From: Chondromyces crocatus
GTDB lineage: Bacteria; Myxococcota_A; Polyangia; Polyangiales; Polyangiaceae
Length of the DNA: 64,000 nt
Assembly: GCF_001189295.1 (NCBI RefSeq)
Contig: NZ_CP012159.1
Span: 9,656,501-9,720,500 of the forward strand
Direction: 5' to 3'
Shown here: one piece after another, positions 14,759 to 23,612 of the stretch
How the letters are laid out: the number at the start of each line of letters is the position of its first letter
How positions within the stretch are numbered: position 1 is the first letter of the stretch
The notes under the pieces: generated by a model
Told to the model about the DNA's origin: nothing
The model's database searches: none
Seen by the model: the letters and a program-made list of their open reading frames with translations, nothing else
Program-made: the position numbers and the translations under genes

Positions 14759-15394
14759 TCAGGGGCAGTACTGATCCGGCGAGCGGCACACGCCGTCGCC
14801 ACAGCGGCAGGAGGTGTTGCCAGGGCAAGAGTCGCAAGGATCGACCGGCGGCCCGGCATCGACCCCCGTCACCGTGACGGTGGCGAGCTGATTGGTGTGG
14901 CCACTCCCGGCATAGAGCGTGAACTGGTACGAGTGGCCAATCTGGATCCAGGTCGCATTCGAGCAGCCGTTCGTGTAATGGCTTGCGAACAAGGTCTCCG
15001 GCGCGCCATCCATGCTCACCCAGACCTGGGAGTTGATGATGTTGGAGCTGGCGCAGATCCGGGTCGTTCCCAGGCTCCCCGTGGCGATGGGGACCTGAGC
15101 GGGCTGCGCGGTGAGCGTGCCCCGGGGGGTGGTATCGATGCATTCCGTCGCATTCGGCGTCGACCCGTAACGCCCATAAGGGCATGAGCCACAGATGATG
15201 CTGCAGTGGACGTCGGCGGCATAGCCTGGGGGACACCACGCCCAACGGTCGCAATAGAGGAGTTCGTCGCGCGATTCGCCGAGCGTCTCGGCGTCGGCGG
15301 CATCTTCTTCCTCGGGGGGAGTGGCAAGACACCCTCCCATGACGGCCGTGACGAGAGACACGAGGACACACGCCGACCATTTCGCCTGCTTCAT
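14759..15394 (-). CDS. Cys-rich lipoprotein of unknown function
   Basis: The 211-residue protein from the ATG at 15394 has a signal with lipobox (VTAVMGGC) and then an acidic spacer (PPEEEDAADAE), as expected for an outer-membrane lipoprotein. Two Cys-rich patches flank a middle domain: YCDRWAWCPPGY...CSIICGSCPYG near the N-terminus and CDSCPGNTSCRCGDGVCRS at the end. The middle region (about 85-185) looks beta-sandwich-like, with SQVWVSMDGAPETLFASHY and HSYQFTLYAGSGHT. I do not recognise a family. The composition is typical of secreted myxobacterial proteins. It is adjacent to, but separated by about 245 bases from, the TetR gene on the same strand. Confidence 0.75.
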   Translation of the reverse strand: MKQAKWSACVLVSLVTAVMGGCLATPPEEEDAADAETLGESRDELLYCDRWAWCPPGYAADVHCSIICGSCPYGRYGSTPNATECIDTTPRGTLTAQPAQVPIATGSLGTTRICASSNIINSQVWVSMDGAPETLFASHYTNGCSNATWIQIGHSYQFTLYAGSGHTNQLATVTVTGVDAGPPVDPCDSCPGNTSCRCGDGVCRSPDQYCP

Positions 15395-15551
15395 GTTCAC
15401 ACTCGCTTTCCTTCGGACAGGGGTGACAGGGCGGTCGGGCCTGACCTGGTGCTGCAGCGCGCCCATCACCGATACGTCGAGAGAGGAGGGGCCGTCAACC
15501 ACGAGTGAGATGGCGAACTTCTGGGGTCTCCTCGGGGTCGTGCGTCGTCTC

Positions 15552-15589
15552 GTCGATGCTCGTGTTCATCGTCGATGCTCGTGTTCATC
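15552..15589. repeat. Perfect 19-bp tandem duplication in the intergenic region
   Basis: GTCGATGCTCGTGTTCATC occurs twice in direct succession (15552-15570, 15571-15589), just after the TetR stop and before the promoter region of the Cys-rich lipoprotein. It may be a slippage product or a paired operator site; nothing supports one over the other. Confidence 0.85.
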
Positions 15590-15638
15590 GGCGCGGATGC
15601 ACGCAGCTCGCGGCGCGAGCGAGGTGTCGCCTCGTCGC

Positions 15639-16364
15639 TCAGTGGCGACGTGGACGTCGACGCACGTCGCTCGACGCCGAGGTCCGGGGCTTCTTGCTGC
15701 GCGGGGTCGCCGTGGTCCTGGATGCGCGGGGCATCGAGGGCGAAGGAGGAGGCTCGAGGGTCGGTCGGCGGCGCGCCATCTCGCTGCTGGCGCTGACCAG
15801 GACCATGTCGATGACCTGGGCGAGCTGGGTGTCGGGGCAAGGTTCTGGGTGGAACAGGACGAGGTGCTGGATGGCGCCGAAGAGGACGTCGTGGACCAGC
15901 TCGATGTCCGTGTCGGGATGCAGCTCGCCCCGCGCGATCGCGCGCTGGTACATGGCCCTGGCCGTGAGCTCTTTCTCGGCGCGGATGTGCGCGGCGAGCT
16001 GCGCGAGTTCGGTGTGCTGGTCGGCGGCGAAGACCATGCGGATCACGCTTTTCAGCGCGGGGGACTCGGCGTCGTCCCGGAGCGCACTCACGTGCTGGAG
16101 CATGTCGGTCCGCAGGTCGCCGGTGTCCGGGACCATGGTCTGACAGCGCGCCACGCGCTCGAGCGCCGCCTTGACCAGATCGCGCTTGGTGGGCCAGCGG
16201 CGGTAGACGGTGGTCTTGTTCACGTCGGCGCGGGCGGCGACGGCCTCGATCGACAGGGTCTCGTAGCCCACACGCGAGAGCTCTTCGACGGTCGTGTCGA
16301 GGACCTTGTTGACGAGGCGTTCGCCGCGTACCTGCTTCACTGCAACGTCACCACACCCGCGCAT
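15639..16364 (-). CDS. TetR-family transcriptional regulator
   Basis: This is a 241-residue repressor-type protein. The N-terminal helix-turn-helix is clear: VLDTTVEELSRVGYETLSIEAVAARADVNKTTVYRRWPTKRDLV, including the TTVYRRWPTK recognition helix. The C-terminal ligand domain (about 75-190) contains TARAMYQRAIARGELHPDTDIELVHDVLFG, as in TetR_C proteins. The last 45 residues are a Pro/Arg/Ser-rich tail that is not part of the fold. A GTG at 16367 directly precedes the ATG at 16364. Its targets are unknown. It is 30 bases before the end of the large cytochrome gene on the same strand, so it could be co-transcribed from that gene. Confidence 0.88.
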   Translation of the reverse strand: MRGCGDVAVKQVRGERLVNKVLDTTVEELSRVGYETLSIEAVAARADVNKTTVYRRWPTKRDLVKAALERVARCQTMVPDTGDLRTDMLQHVSALRDDAESPALKSVIRMVFAADQHTELAQLAAHIRAEKELTARAMYQRAIARGELHPDTDIELVHDVLFGAIQHLVLFHPEPCPDTQLAQVIDMVLVSASSEMARRRPTLEPPPSPSMPRASRTTATPRSKKPRTSASSDVRRRPRRH

Positions 16365-16394
16365 CACGACGATCCTGATCCTGCCTACCCTACA

Positions 16395-19232
16395 TCAGGG
16401 GCCTGTCGGCGTGATGGTGAAGCGGACGTCGGGGATGGTGATCCCGGGCCCGGTGATGCGCAGGGTGCCCTGGATCTCGGCGATGTTGCCGCCGACGACC
16501 GAGGTGACGGAGCCTTCGATCCAGGAGGCGTCGCCCACGCCGGTGGGGTTGATGGGGAGGGCCAGGGGCTGCATCAGGAAGCGGGCGCCGTCGAGGCGAG
16601 CCCACACGGGCTGGCGTTGCTGGTTGCCGAAGAGCTGGGGCTTCACGACGAGGGTGAGGCCGCCAGCGCGCGGGGTGGCGCTCGGTTCGAGGGCGAGGGG
16701 GATGGGGACGACCTGGCCGCCAGGGCCAGGGACCTCGACGATCATGGTCATGGCTTCGGGCCACGCGGCGGTGGCCGGGCGCGCGACGGTGAACTCGGTG
16801 ACGCGCTCTCCCCAGAGGGCGCCGCCGGAGAGGAAGGGGAGGCCTTCGAGCACGCGGAAGCGGTAGGTGGCGCCCGGGTCGAGGGGGGCGTCGGGTACGA
16901 AGTCGAGGCGGTGGCCCGTGATCTCGACGCGGCCCGGGACGCGGAGGCCCTGCTCGTGCTCCAGGACGAGGTAGTCGGCGGCGACGTCGGCGGCGCTCTT
17001 GCCCTGGGTGTCGTCGATGGCGTCGGCGAAGGTGACCGCGGGGCGGACGTCGGCGTGGAGGGCGTCGTTGCTGTCGCGATCGGGCCAGATGCCGAGGGGA
17101 GCGGCGCCCTTGGGGGTCAGCTCGTAGAGGAACTGGAGGAGGTCGCTGCGCTGGTCGTCGGTGAGGGCGACGTTGACGTAGTCGAGGGCGACGTCGAGCG
17201 CGGCAGGGAGGCCGCGGGCCTGGCCGGCGACGAAGTAGATGCCGTGGCGGTAGACGCCGAGGAGGGTGGGGACGTCGGCGGGGACGCCGGACTTGCCGCG
17301 GTCGATGGTGTCGCGGCTGGTGTAGAGCGGTGGGGTGTGGCAGCCGACGCAGAGGGCTTCGCCTTCGAAGAGGGCTTTGCCACGCAAGGCGGCGTCGGTG
17401 TAGCTGCCGTCGAGGCGGGTCCAGCCGGTTTCGCGGGGAGCGCCGAGGAGGGAGCCGAGGAAGGCGCCGAGGCCTTCGGCTTCTTCGGGGGTGGCAGGGC
17501 GGCCGACGATGGAGCTGGGGCCCTGGTAGCCGAAGTTCTGGGTGCTGGAGACGTAGGCGCCCCATTCGAGGGGGGTGGTGGCGTCGAGGAGCTGGAGGGG
17601 GCGGACGTTGTGCCAGATGCTGGGGCCGAAGTTCCAGATCATGCCGCTGTTCTGGGCCTCGACGTGGCAGCTGGAGCAGGCGTGGTTGCCGGCGAAGCCG
17701 CCGCCAGGGCGGGTGAAGACGCGCTCGCCGAGGGCGACGGCCGGAGGGCGCGGGTCGTCGGTGAGCGGCACGGTGCCGCGGTCGGCGCCGGTGCTGTCGA
17801 GGAGGTTCACGGCGAAGTGCTGGTGGGCGTGGACGGCGAGGAGGTGGCCACCCGCGCCGTCGTCGAGGGCGACGAGCTGACGTGGGCCTGCACCGACGGC
17901 GGCGCGGGTTTGCTCTTCGAGGGTGACGCGGTCGAGGGCGACGACGAGGTCACTGGCCTCGGAGGCGACCCATACGCGGTCGTCGGTGACGAGGATGCCG
18001 GACGGGTTGACGACGGCGCCCGTGGAGCTGGGCTGGCGGGTGAGGTCGGCGCGACGGAGGACGGTGCCGAAGTCGGCGCGGGTGGGATCGGCGCCCACGA
18101 CGACGACCTGGTGCACGAAGGGCTCGGCGGAAGGATCGGTCTGGGTGGGCTCGGGGTCGCCGTCGGTGGCGGCGACGTAGAGTTCGTCGCCTTCGGGGGA
18201 GAGGGCGAGGGCGCGGAGGTCGGCGGCGACGCCTTCGACGACGGTCTCGACGAGGCCGGTCTGGGTGTCGATGATCCAGATGTCCTGATCGTCGTCGGGG
18301 CCGTAGGTGCCGCGGGTGTCCTTGACGCGGTTGCCGGAGCGGTACGAGGCGACGTAGAGGTGGGCGCCATCCGACGAGACGACGATCGCGCGCGGGTCGA
18401 AGCCGACGTCGATGCGGCCGACGAGTTCACGCGCGGCCACGTCGACGATGGCGACGGCGCCCATGGTGGGAAGGGTGACGTAGAGGCGCGCGCCGTCGGG
18501 TGAGAGGGCGAGTCCGGTGGGCTCGTCGCCGACCCAGAGGGCGTCTTCGAGGACGAGGCGCTCGCGGTGGATGAAGCCGATGGTGTCGCTGCCTCGCTGG
18601 GCGACGAGGACGTGCTCGGCGCCCGGGTGATGCGCGATGGCGGCAGGCCAGGAGCCGACAGGAAGCTCGTGAGCCTTGGTCCAGTTCCCGGGGCCATCGG
18701 TGACGAGGCGGGTGACGGTGTAGGAAGCGCCGTTGGCGGTCCACAGCTCGCCGTCGACGCGCGCGGCGCCGAAGAGGGGCGAGAGGTAGTGGTTGCGGTA
18801 GCGGTCGGCGGGGGTGCGGGCGACGGTGGTGAGGCGGAGCTCGGTGCTGGCCTGGTCGTCGAGGCGGAAGAGGTACTCGCCGGCGACGTCAGGGGTGAAG
18901 CGGGGCTCGGGGGCGCCCTTTGCGTGGACGAGGTTCTGGCTGTTCTGGGGCGCCGAGGCGAGCTGCCAGGTGAGCTGGGCGCAGTCGGCGTCGTCGAGGA
19001 CACGGGGGAGGTAGAAGGTCTCGCCGAGGGTGTGCGCGCGCGGGTTCTGGAGGGGGAGCGGGTCGGCGGCGCAGCTCTTGGGATCTTCGGGGTCGACCGA
19101 GCCGCCAGCGCCGGCACCGCTGGAGGTGGGGGGGCCTTTCGGCACGTCGTCGGAACACGCGCCAGCGAGGCTGGCGAGGCCGAAGGTGATGAAGGGGATC
19201 AAGAAAGCCGAGCGTGCTCCGCGATGCCTCAT
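16395..19232 (-). CDS. Lipoprotein beta-propeller with di-haem cytochrome peroxidase-like domain
   Basis: The 945-residue secreted lipoprotein has signal and lipobox GLASLAGAC. Residues about 180-500 contain repeated propeller blades of the YVTN/SMP-30 type, for example TGLALSPDGARLYVTLPTMGAVAIVDVAARELVGRI and PRAIVVSSDGAHLYVASY. A cytochrome region follows with two haem sites, CSSCH and CVGCH. It carries MauG/CcpA-like text such as RGKALFEGEALCVGCHTPPLY and DVPTLLGVYRHGIYFVAG. The last 150 residues are a beta-rich domain. It is a periplasmic or outer-membrane electron-transfer protein. Peroxidase activity is inferred from family resemblance only. The ATG at 19232 is chosen because it begins the signal peptide; the frame stays open to 19481. 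Confidence 0.82.
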   Translation of the reverse strand: MRHRGARSAFLIPFITFGLASLAGACSDDVPKGPPTSSGAGAGGSVDPEDPKSCAADPLPLQNPRAHTLGETFYLPRVLDDADCAQLTWQLASAPQNSQNLVHAKGAPEPRFTPDVAGEYLFRLDDQASTELRLTTVARTPADRYRNHYLSPLFGAARVDGELWTANGASYTVTRLVTDGPGNWTKAHELPVGSWPAAIAHHPGAEHVLVAQRGSDTIGFIHRERLVLEDALWVGDEPTGLALSPDGARLYVTLPTMGAVAIVDVAARELVGRIDVGFDPRAIVVSSDGAHLYVASYRSGNRVKDTRGTYGPDDDQDIWIIDTQTGLVETVVEGVAADLRALALSPEGDELYVAATDGDPEPTQTDPSAEPFVHQVVVVGADPTRADFGTVLRRADLTRQPSSTGAVVNPSGILVTDDRVWVASEASDLVVALDRVTLEEQTRAAVGAGPRQLVALDDGAGGHLLAVHAHQHFAVNLLDSTGADRGTVPLTDDPRPPAVALGERVFTRPGGGFAGNHACSSCHVEAQNSGMIWNFGPSIWHNVRPLQLLDATTPLEWGAYVSSTQNFGYQGPSSIVGRPATPEEAEGLGAFLGSLLGAPRETGWTRLDGSYTDAALRGKALFEGEALCVGCHTPPLYTSRDTIDRGKSGVPADVPTLLGVYRHGIYFVAGQARGLPAALDVALDYVNVALTDDQRSDLLQFLYELTPKGAAPLGIWPDRDSNDALHADVRPAVTFADAIDDTQGKSAADVAADYLVLEHEQGLRVPGRVEITGHRLDFVPDAPLDPGATYRFRVLEGLPFLSGGALWGERVTEFTVARPATAAWPEAMTMIVEVPGPGGQVVPIPLALEPSATPRAGGLTLVVKPQLFGNQQRQPVWARLDGARFLMQPLALPINPTGVGDASWIEGSVTSVVGGNIAEIQGTLRITGPGITIPDVRFTITPTGP

Positions 19233-19447
19233 GCGTGCTGTCCGTTTCTGGTCAGGGGGGTTGGGCTGGGAGGATACGCAGCAGCCCCGGGCATTACAGG
19301 CTGGCGTCGCACAGCAATTGGGGATGAGGCGTTCCCCGAACGAGAGAATGGCGAGGTGACGAGGCGGGCGAGAGCGGGTGTGGGCCACGGGTCGAGGCAC
19401 ACAAAGAGGGCGAGAGGCTTCGCCCACGGGGCATTTTGCCCCAAGGG

Positions 19448-20533
19448 TCAGCCAGGCTTGAGGGCGTTCTTCAGTAGCCACCCATAACGGCGCGCTCTCT
19501 TGTTGTTGCCTTCTGGATACTCGATATAGCCGTAGTACCAGGAGATCTTCTTGGAGGTGGCCTTGCCGCTCTTGTAGATGCGGGTCTGCTTCTTGTAGGC
19601 GACGAGGCGGTGGAAGCGTGAATCCACGGGGAAGGCGTCCATGGCAACGCCGCCGGCGCCCGGGATGGCGAAGAGGAAGTTCACGCAGCGCAGGAAGGGG
19701 GGCAAGCCAGGGCTGCGGGCGAGGTAATCACGCACGGCCATGTTCCCCTCCCCCCGGACGGCATTGCTGATCCGCGCGTTGGGAAACATCGTCTTCTTGC
19801 CGATGGGTTTGTCGCGCAGCGAGGCGATGGTCTCCTTGGTCATTCTCTCGGCTGCGCCCGTCTTCCTCGCATTTCCCGCAGACCACCATTCACTCTTCGA
19901 CCATTTCACCTCATCGAGGTTGGCAATGCGCATGGCGACCGTCTTGCCGGGTTTGCGTCGCCTGGCCTCGATCTCGCTCATGCATTTCCGGATGCAGTCG
20001 AAGCGGGCGGTGCGCTTGGCGCTCTTCTTGACGGCGCTCTTCGGAACCCACGCGGAGATGGCGAAGGCCTTGTTCTTGACGGGTCCGTAGAGCTTCTCGA
20101 ACTCCGGGGTGGAGGTGAGCCATGCGGCGCGCACCTTGATGGTGGTGGCGAATGCGTAGACGTACTGGATCGAGCGATTGGAAGGATTCGCCTTGCGACT
20201 CGCCGGGTCCTTGGTGACCTTGCCGAGGTCGAACTTGGGCATCTTCTTGACCTGCCCGTAGTTGATGCGGAGGCCTCGCTTCAAGGCGCCACTGGAGAGC
20301 GTGCCGAGGAGGTTGCCAGCACCGTCGAGCACGGGGATCTTGGTGCCCTGGAGCGGGAAGTAGGACCTGGGGTCAGCCTCTTTCTTGTTCTTCCACTTCT
20401 TTTTCGAACTCGGATCGATCATGCGGTTACCACCCGTGACCGTCTTGTTTTCGATGCCCGGAAGCGCAGCGCTGAGGTTCGCGAGGGCCCGGGCTTTCTT
20501 GCCCGGATCACAGCAGCGCGGGGGATGACTCAC
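19448..20533 (-). CDS. Unknown Lys-rich protein, putative T6SS effector with SH3-like ends
   Basis: The 361-residue, strongly basic protein is encoded last in a vgrG-acidic protein-PAAR series. An N-terminal segment (IPVLDGAGNLLGTLSSGAL, about 68-86) and the C-terminus (ISWYYGYIEYPEGN and YGWLLKNALKPG) look like bacterial SH3 domains, which often bind peptidoglycan. The middle (about 110-310) is not recognisable; it contains CIRKCMSEIEARRR, WSKSEWWSAGNARKTGA and LRCVNFLFAIPGAGG. Position in the tip operon suggests cargo delivered by PAAR/VgrG, possibly acting on the cell wall, but no catalytic motif is proven. The GTG at 20533 overlaps the PAAR stop by four bases (GTGA), with AGGAG six bases upstream. 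No obvious immunity gene follows. The protein is richer in Lys than its neighbours. Confidence 0.6.
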   Translation of the reverse strand: MSHPPRCCDPGKKARALANLSAALPGIENKTVTGGNRMIDPSSKKKWKNKKEADPRSYFPLQGTKIPVLDGAGNLLGTLSSGALKRGLRINYGQVKKMPKFDLGKVTKDPASRKANPSNRSIQYVYAFATTIKVRAAWLTSTPEFEKLYGPVKNKAFAISAWVPKSAVKKSAKRTARFDCIRKCMSEIEARRRKPGKTVAMRIANLDEVKWSKSEWWSAGNARKTGAAERMTKETIASLRDKPIGKKTMFPNARISNAVRGEGNMAVRDYLARSPGLPPFLRCVNFLFAIPGAGGVAMDAFPVDSRFHRLVAYKKQTRIYKSGKATSKKISWYYGYIEYPEGNNKRARRYGWLLKNALKPG

Positions 20534-20838
20534 CGGAAGCTCCTGGGGCGCGGTTCACGCCCGATGCGGACCGTGCGGAGTCCTTCGACGAGCTTTCCTC
20601 CCTCGGTGCGATCTCCCCGACGAGCGGCGGGCTTGCCGGCGATCAGGACCGTGGGGCACCCCTCGACGATGAGGTCGTCGCGAGGGCCGGTGCATGCGGC
20701 GGTGTCTCCGACGCGAGCCGCAAGGGCTTCGCCGATGAGGACCGTGGTGCAGCCAGAGCTGACAGGACCACCGCGGTGGGGAGATGGCTGGGTTTCCCGG
20801 CAAACGTGTCGATCACCGACTCGGGCAGCTGCAGGCAT
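20530..20838 (-). CDS. PAAR-domain T6SS spike-tip protein
   Basis: This 102-residue PAAR protein matches the family in length and in its repeating pattern of GD/ARVGD turns: MPAAARVGDRHVC, TVLIGEALAARVGDTAACTGP, CPTVLIAGKPAARRGD. In this family the conserved His and Cys residues bind a zinc ion that sharpens the tip of the VgrG trimer. It sits 15 bases after the acidic protein gene and overlaps the putative effector by four bases. GAGGAAG precedes the ATG at 20838. It is expected to cap VgrG encoded upstream and to bind the downstream effector. Confidence 0.9.
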   Translation of the reverse strand: MPAAARVGDRHVCRETQPSPHRGGPVSSGCTTVLIGEALAARVGDTAACTGPRDDLIVEGCPTVLIAGKPAARRGDRTEGGKLVEGLRTVRIGREPRPRSFR

Positions 20839-20853
20839 GATCTTCCTCGCGGC

Positions 20854-21297
20854 TCAGGCGTCGTCGCTCTCGTCGTCGTCGCTCTCGTCGTCGTCGTCGC
20901 TCTCGTCGTCGTCGTCGCTCTCGTCGTCGTCGTCGCTCTCGTCGTCGTCGTCGCCGTCCGCTGGCTCCTCACCGAGAAGGACTTCGAGACCCTCCTCTGC
21001 GAACCGAAGCTCGTCTTCGTGACGGTAAACGACGCGCCGAATGGCATCCTCCCGAGCGTCGTCGTCCCAGGCGCTGCCGAGGCATTTGACCGAGCCCGTG
21101 GCGCCCGGGTCCAGGGTGTCCTCGCCAGCGCGCCAGAGACCATAAGCGACCTTTCTGGCAGCGAGGTCGGGCTGGAGGGCCAGGGTCGCTCGTAGCGTCT
21201 CGTCCGCCTCGCGGACGAAGCGAAACATCTCGAAGCCGGCAGCGTCGGCGATGCGCTCGGCGAGGACGGTCTCGTGTTTTCGGTGGCGCTTGCTCAT
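20854..21297 (-). CDS. Small VgrG-associated protein with acidic repeat tail (DUF6931-like)
   Basis: The 147-residue protein has a helical core (about 5-105: AERIADAAGFEMFRFVREADETLRATLALQPDLAARKVAYGLW) and a tail of four repeats of DDDDES plus DDESDDA. The tail is encoded by short tandem repeats at about 20860-20957. The core resembles small proteins found between vgrG and PAAR genes (DUF6931 in my recollection), of unknown function and possibly adaptor-like. The ATG at 21297 overlaps the VgrG stop at 21294 (ATGA), so translation is coupled. The poly-Asp tail could bind the very basic effector encoded two genes further on; this is inference from charge only. Confidence 0.7.
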   Translation of the reverse strand: MSKRHRKHETVLAERIADAAGFEMFRFVREADETLRATLALQPDLAARKVAYGLWRAGEDTLDPGATGSVKCLGSAWDDDAREDAIRRVVYRHEDELRFAEEGLEVLLGEEPADGDDDDESDDDDESDDDDESDDDDESDDDESDDA

Positions 21298-23612
21298 GAC
21301 GCTCCGAAGGTGCTGGCGAACCAGGTGGCGCCTTGCTCGAGGGCCTCGGCGTCGGCAGGTTCGAGGCCGTAGGGCGCCTTGCCGCCCCACAGACCGTTGC
21401 CCGGATCACCCCGCTCCGGGTCCTTGCCGACGCGGGTCTCGTAGCGCTGGCCTTCCTGGCGGAGGATGGCGCCCAGCGGGAGGCCGGCCGCGCTGGAGAC
21501 GGCGCCGGCGTGGAAGAAGTGGAACGTGCGCCAGGCGTCGCCGCGGCCGAGGAAGTCCCAGGCACCGCCGGGCGTGAGCAGCTCGCCGATGCCACCGGGT
21601 CGGTCGGGGTCGAAGCTCGCGGCGTCGGCGGCGTCGTCGAGGCTGGCGACGAGGTCGACGTCGGCAGGGAGGGCGATGGGGAGTCGTCCGACGTCGGGCT
21701 CGTCGCCGAGGGGTTCGGCGTCGGCGGGGTTGATCCGGACGAAGGGGCCGCCCTGGAGCACCACGTCGCCCTGCGCGGTCTCGATGTGGATCTCGGTCCC
21801 GGCTTCGATGCGGAGGGTGGTGGTGCCGCGCACGGAGACGGTCCGCGCGGTGACGTCGATGGCGCCCTCGGCGACGAGGCGGGCGTCCGGGCCGTCGAGT
21901 TCCAGGCTGGCCGCGCCGGTGGTCAGGCGGATGTTGCCCTGGGTCATGTCGATGCTGGTGGTCCCGCCCGCCACGGCGGCGGTGAAGCGGGCGCCGACCT
22001 CGACGACGTCCGTGCTCCCGACGCGCGCGCCGCGGTTGCCAGCGACGGCGATGGTCTCGTCGGCGAGGACGGCCTTGTCGCGGTTGCCGTCGATGCGGAG
22101 GCGGTCGTTGGCCCGGACGAGGGTCTCCCGGTCGCGCTCGGCCCGGAGGTACACCAGCTCGCGGCCCTGGGCGTCCTCGAAGGAGAGTTCGTTGAAGCCC
22201 TCACCGCCCGGGAGGGTCGAGGTACGAAGGCCCGTCTTGGTGGCGTTCTGGGGCAAGGGATAGGGGTGGGGCGAGGAGCCGTCGAAGAGCCGGCCGACGA
22301 TGACGGGGCGGTCGGGGTCGCCGTCGAGGAAGCCGACGAGGACGCCCTGGCCGACGCGAGGGATGGCAACGAGGCCGAGGCCGGAGCCCGCCCAGCCGTG
22401 GGCGACGCGCACCCAGCAGGTGCTGCGCTCGCCGGGGGGGCGGCGATCCCAGAGCATCTCGACGCGGACGCGGCCGTGCGCGTCGACATGGACCTCCTGG
22501 CCGGCCGGGCCGGTGACGCGCGCGGTCTGGACGCCACGGACGAGGGGGCGAGGGATGGTGGGCGGGGGCAGGTAGGCGTTTCGCGCGTCGACGGCGTCGA
22601 CACGAACGGCGAGGCCACGCTCGGGGCCAGCGTCGAGGTGCACGGCGGTGACGAGAAGGGGATGGGCGACGTCGCGGAGACGAAGCACGGCGCCCGCATG
22701 GATCGCCGCGACGTTGGTGTGGAAGGTGAAGGTCGCGGCGCCAGCGCGAAGGGCAGCGAGGCGGCGCTCGGCGACGCGCTGGCCACGGGTGGCGTCGCTG
22801 CGGGCGCCTGGGGCGAGCTGAGGGCTGTCCGTGGGTGGGGGGGCGTCGACGAAGAAGGCGCCGAGCTCCTGCGCGTAGGTGGGGAGCGGGGCGTGCGGGG
22901 CCTCGGCGCTGACGTGGGCCACGAGTTCGACGTCGGCGCGGAGCGCGAAGTCGTGGTCACGCAGGGAGAGGGCCGTGGGGGCCAGGGCGTGGCACGAGCT
23001 GAGCTGGGCGTAGGCAGGGCCCTCGGCGTCGGCGAGCCGCGCGGCGTGGGCGAGGTCGAGGAGGGGCTCGCGGAGGTTCGGGGCGTCGTCGAGGACGATG
23101 CGGTCCGGTCCCTCGGGAGAAGGTTCCAGGAGGAGGGAGATGCCTTCTTCTTCGAGGATGCGTCGCAGGAAGTCGAGCTGCGTCTCGGCGTACTGGACGC
23201 GGTACTCGTGCGGCGGGTGCGCGCTCTCGTCGCAACGCACGACGGGCTCGAGGTTCCAGTCGGCGAGCAGCTCGCTGGCGATCTGGAGGACGGTGCGGTG
23301 CTCGAAGATGCGGAGGTCGGCCCGGTGCGCGAGAGGCGCGAGTGTGGGGCCGAGGGTGACCACGAGGACCTGGTCGTCTTCCGTGGAGGCGCGGAGCTCG
23401 ATGCGGGCGACGATGCCACGGATCGTGCGCTCGCCGCCGGGCGCCTGGACGACGAGGCTCACAGGCTGACCGAGGAGCTGTTCGGGCGGTGGTGCGCCAC
23501 GCGCCGAGGTCTCGACGACGGCACTGAAGCCAGCGCCGATCCGGTCCGTGAGGGAGAGGCGAAGGGCGGCGAGGTCGAGGCCGTGCTGCGGAAAAAGGAG
23601 CGCAACGGTCAC
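21294..23612 (-). CDS. vgrG: T6SS spike protein VgrG
   Basis: This 772-residue VgrG has the gp27-like barrel at the N-terminus (SLTDRIGAGFSAVVET; EHRTVLQIASELLADWNLEPVVRCDES; YRVQYAETQLDFLRRILEEEGISLLLEP). The gp5-like OB fold follows (VHVDAHGRVRVEMLWDRRPPGERSTCWVRVAHGWAGSGLGLVAIPRVGQGVLVGFLDGDPDRPVIVGRLFDG). After that come the needle repeats (ELSFEDAQGRELVYLRAERD; TVSVRGTTTLRIEAGTEIHIET). The last 130 residues are an extension without needle repeats. The trimer punctures target cells and carries PAAR and effector. The start is GTG at 23612 with AAGGA seven bases upstream. It heads the four-gene tip operon. No T6SS sheath or baseplate genes are in the window, so the machine is encoded elsewhere. 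Confidence 0.93.
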   Translation of the reverse strand: MTVALLFPQHGLDLAALRLSLTDRIGAGFSAVVETSARGAPPPEQLLGQPVSLVVQAPGGERTIRGIVARIELRASTEDDQVLVVTLGPTLAPLAHRADLRIFEHRTVLQIASELLADWNLEPVVRCDESAHPPHEYRVQYAETQLDFLRRILEEEGISLLLEPSPEGPDRIVLDDAPNLREPLLDLAHAARLADAEGPAYAQLSSCHALAPTALSLRDHDFALRADVELVAHVSAEAPHAPLPTYAQELGAFFVDAPPPTDSPQLAPGARSDATRGQRVAERRLAALRAGAATFTFHTNVAAIHAGAVLRLRDVAHPLLVTAVHLDAGPERGLAVRVDAVDARNAYLPPPTIPRPLVRGVQTARVTGPAGQEVHVDAHGRVRVEMLWDRRPPGERSTCWVRVAHGWAGSGLGLVAIPRVGQGVLVGFLDGDPDRPVIVGRLFDGSSPHPYPLPQNATKTGLRTSTLPGGEGFNELSFEDAQGRELVYLRAERDRETLVRANDRLRIDGNRDKAVLADETIAVAGNRGARVGSTDVVEVGARFTAAVAGGTTSIDMTQGNIRLTTGAASLELDGPDARLVAEGAIDVTARTVSVRGTTTLRIEAGTEIHIETAQGDVVLQGGPFVRINPADAEPLGDEPDVGRLPIALPADVDLVASLDDAADAASFDPDRPGGIGELLTPGGAWDFLGRGDAWRTFHFFHAGAVSSAAGLPLGAILRQEGQRYETRVGKDPERGDPGNGLWGGKAPYGLEPADAEALEQGATWFASTFGAS

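Noticed and set aside
15321-18503. Open frame of about 1060 codons on the plus strand
   Set aside because: It lies antisense to the TetR and cytochrome genes, is full of Gly/Val/Asp/Ala and has no domain; it is a codon-bias shadow typical of very GC-rich DNA.
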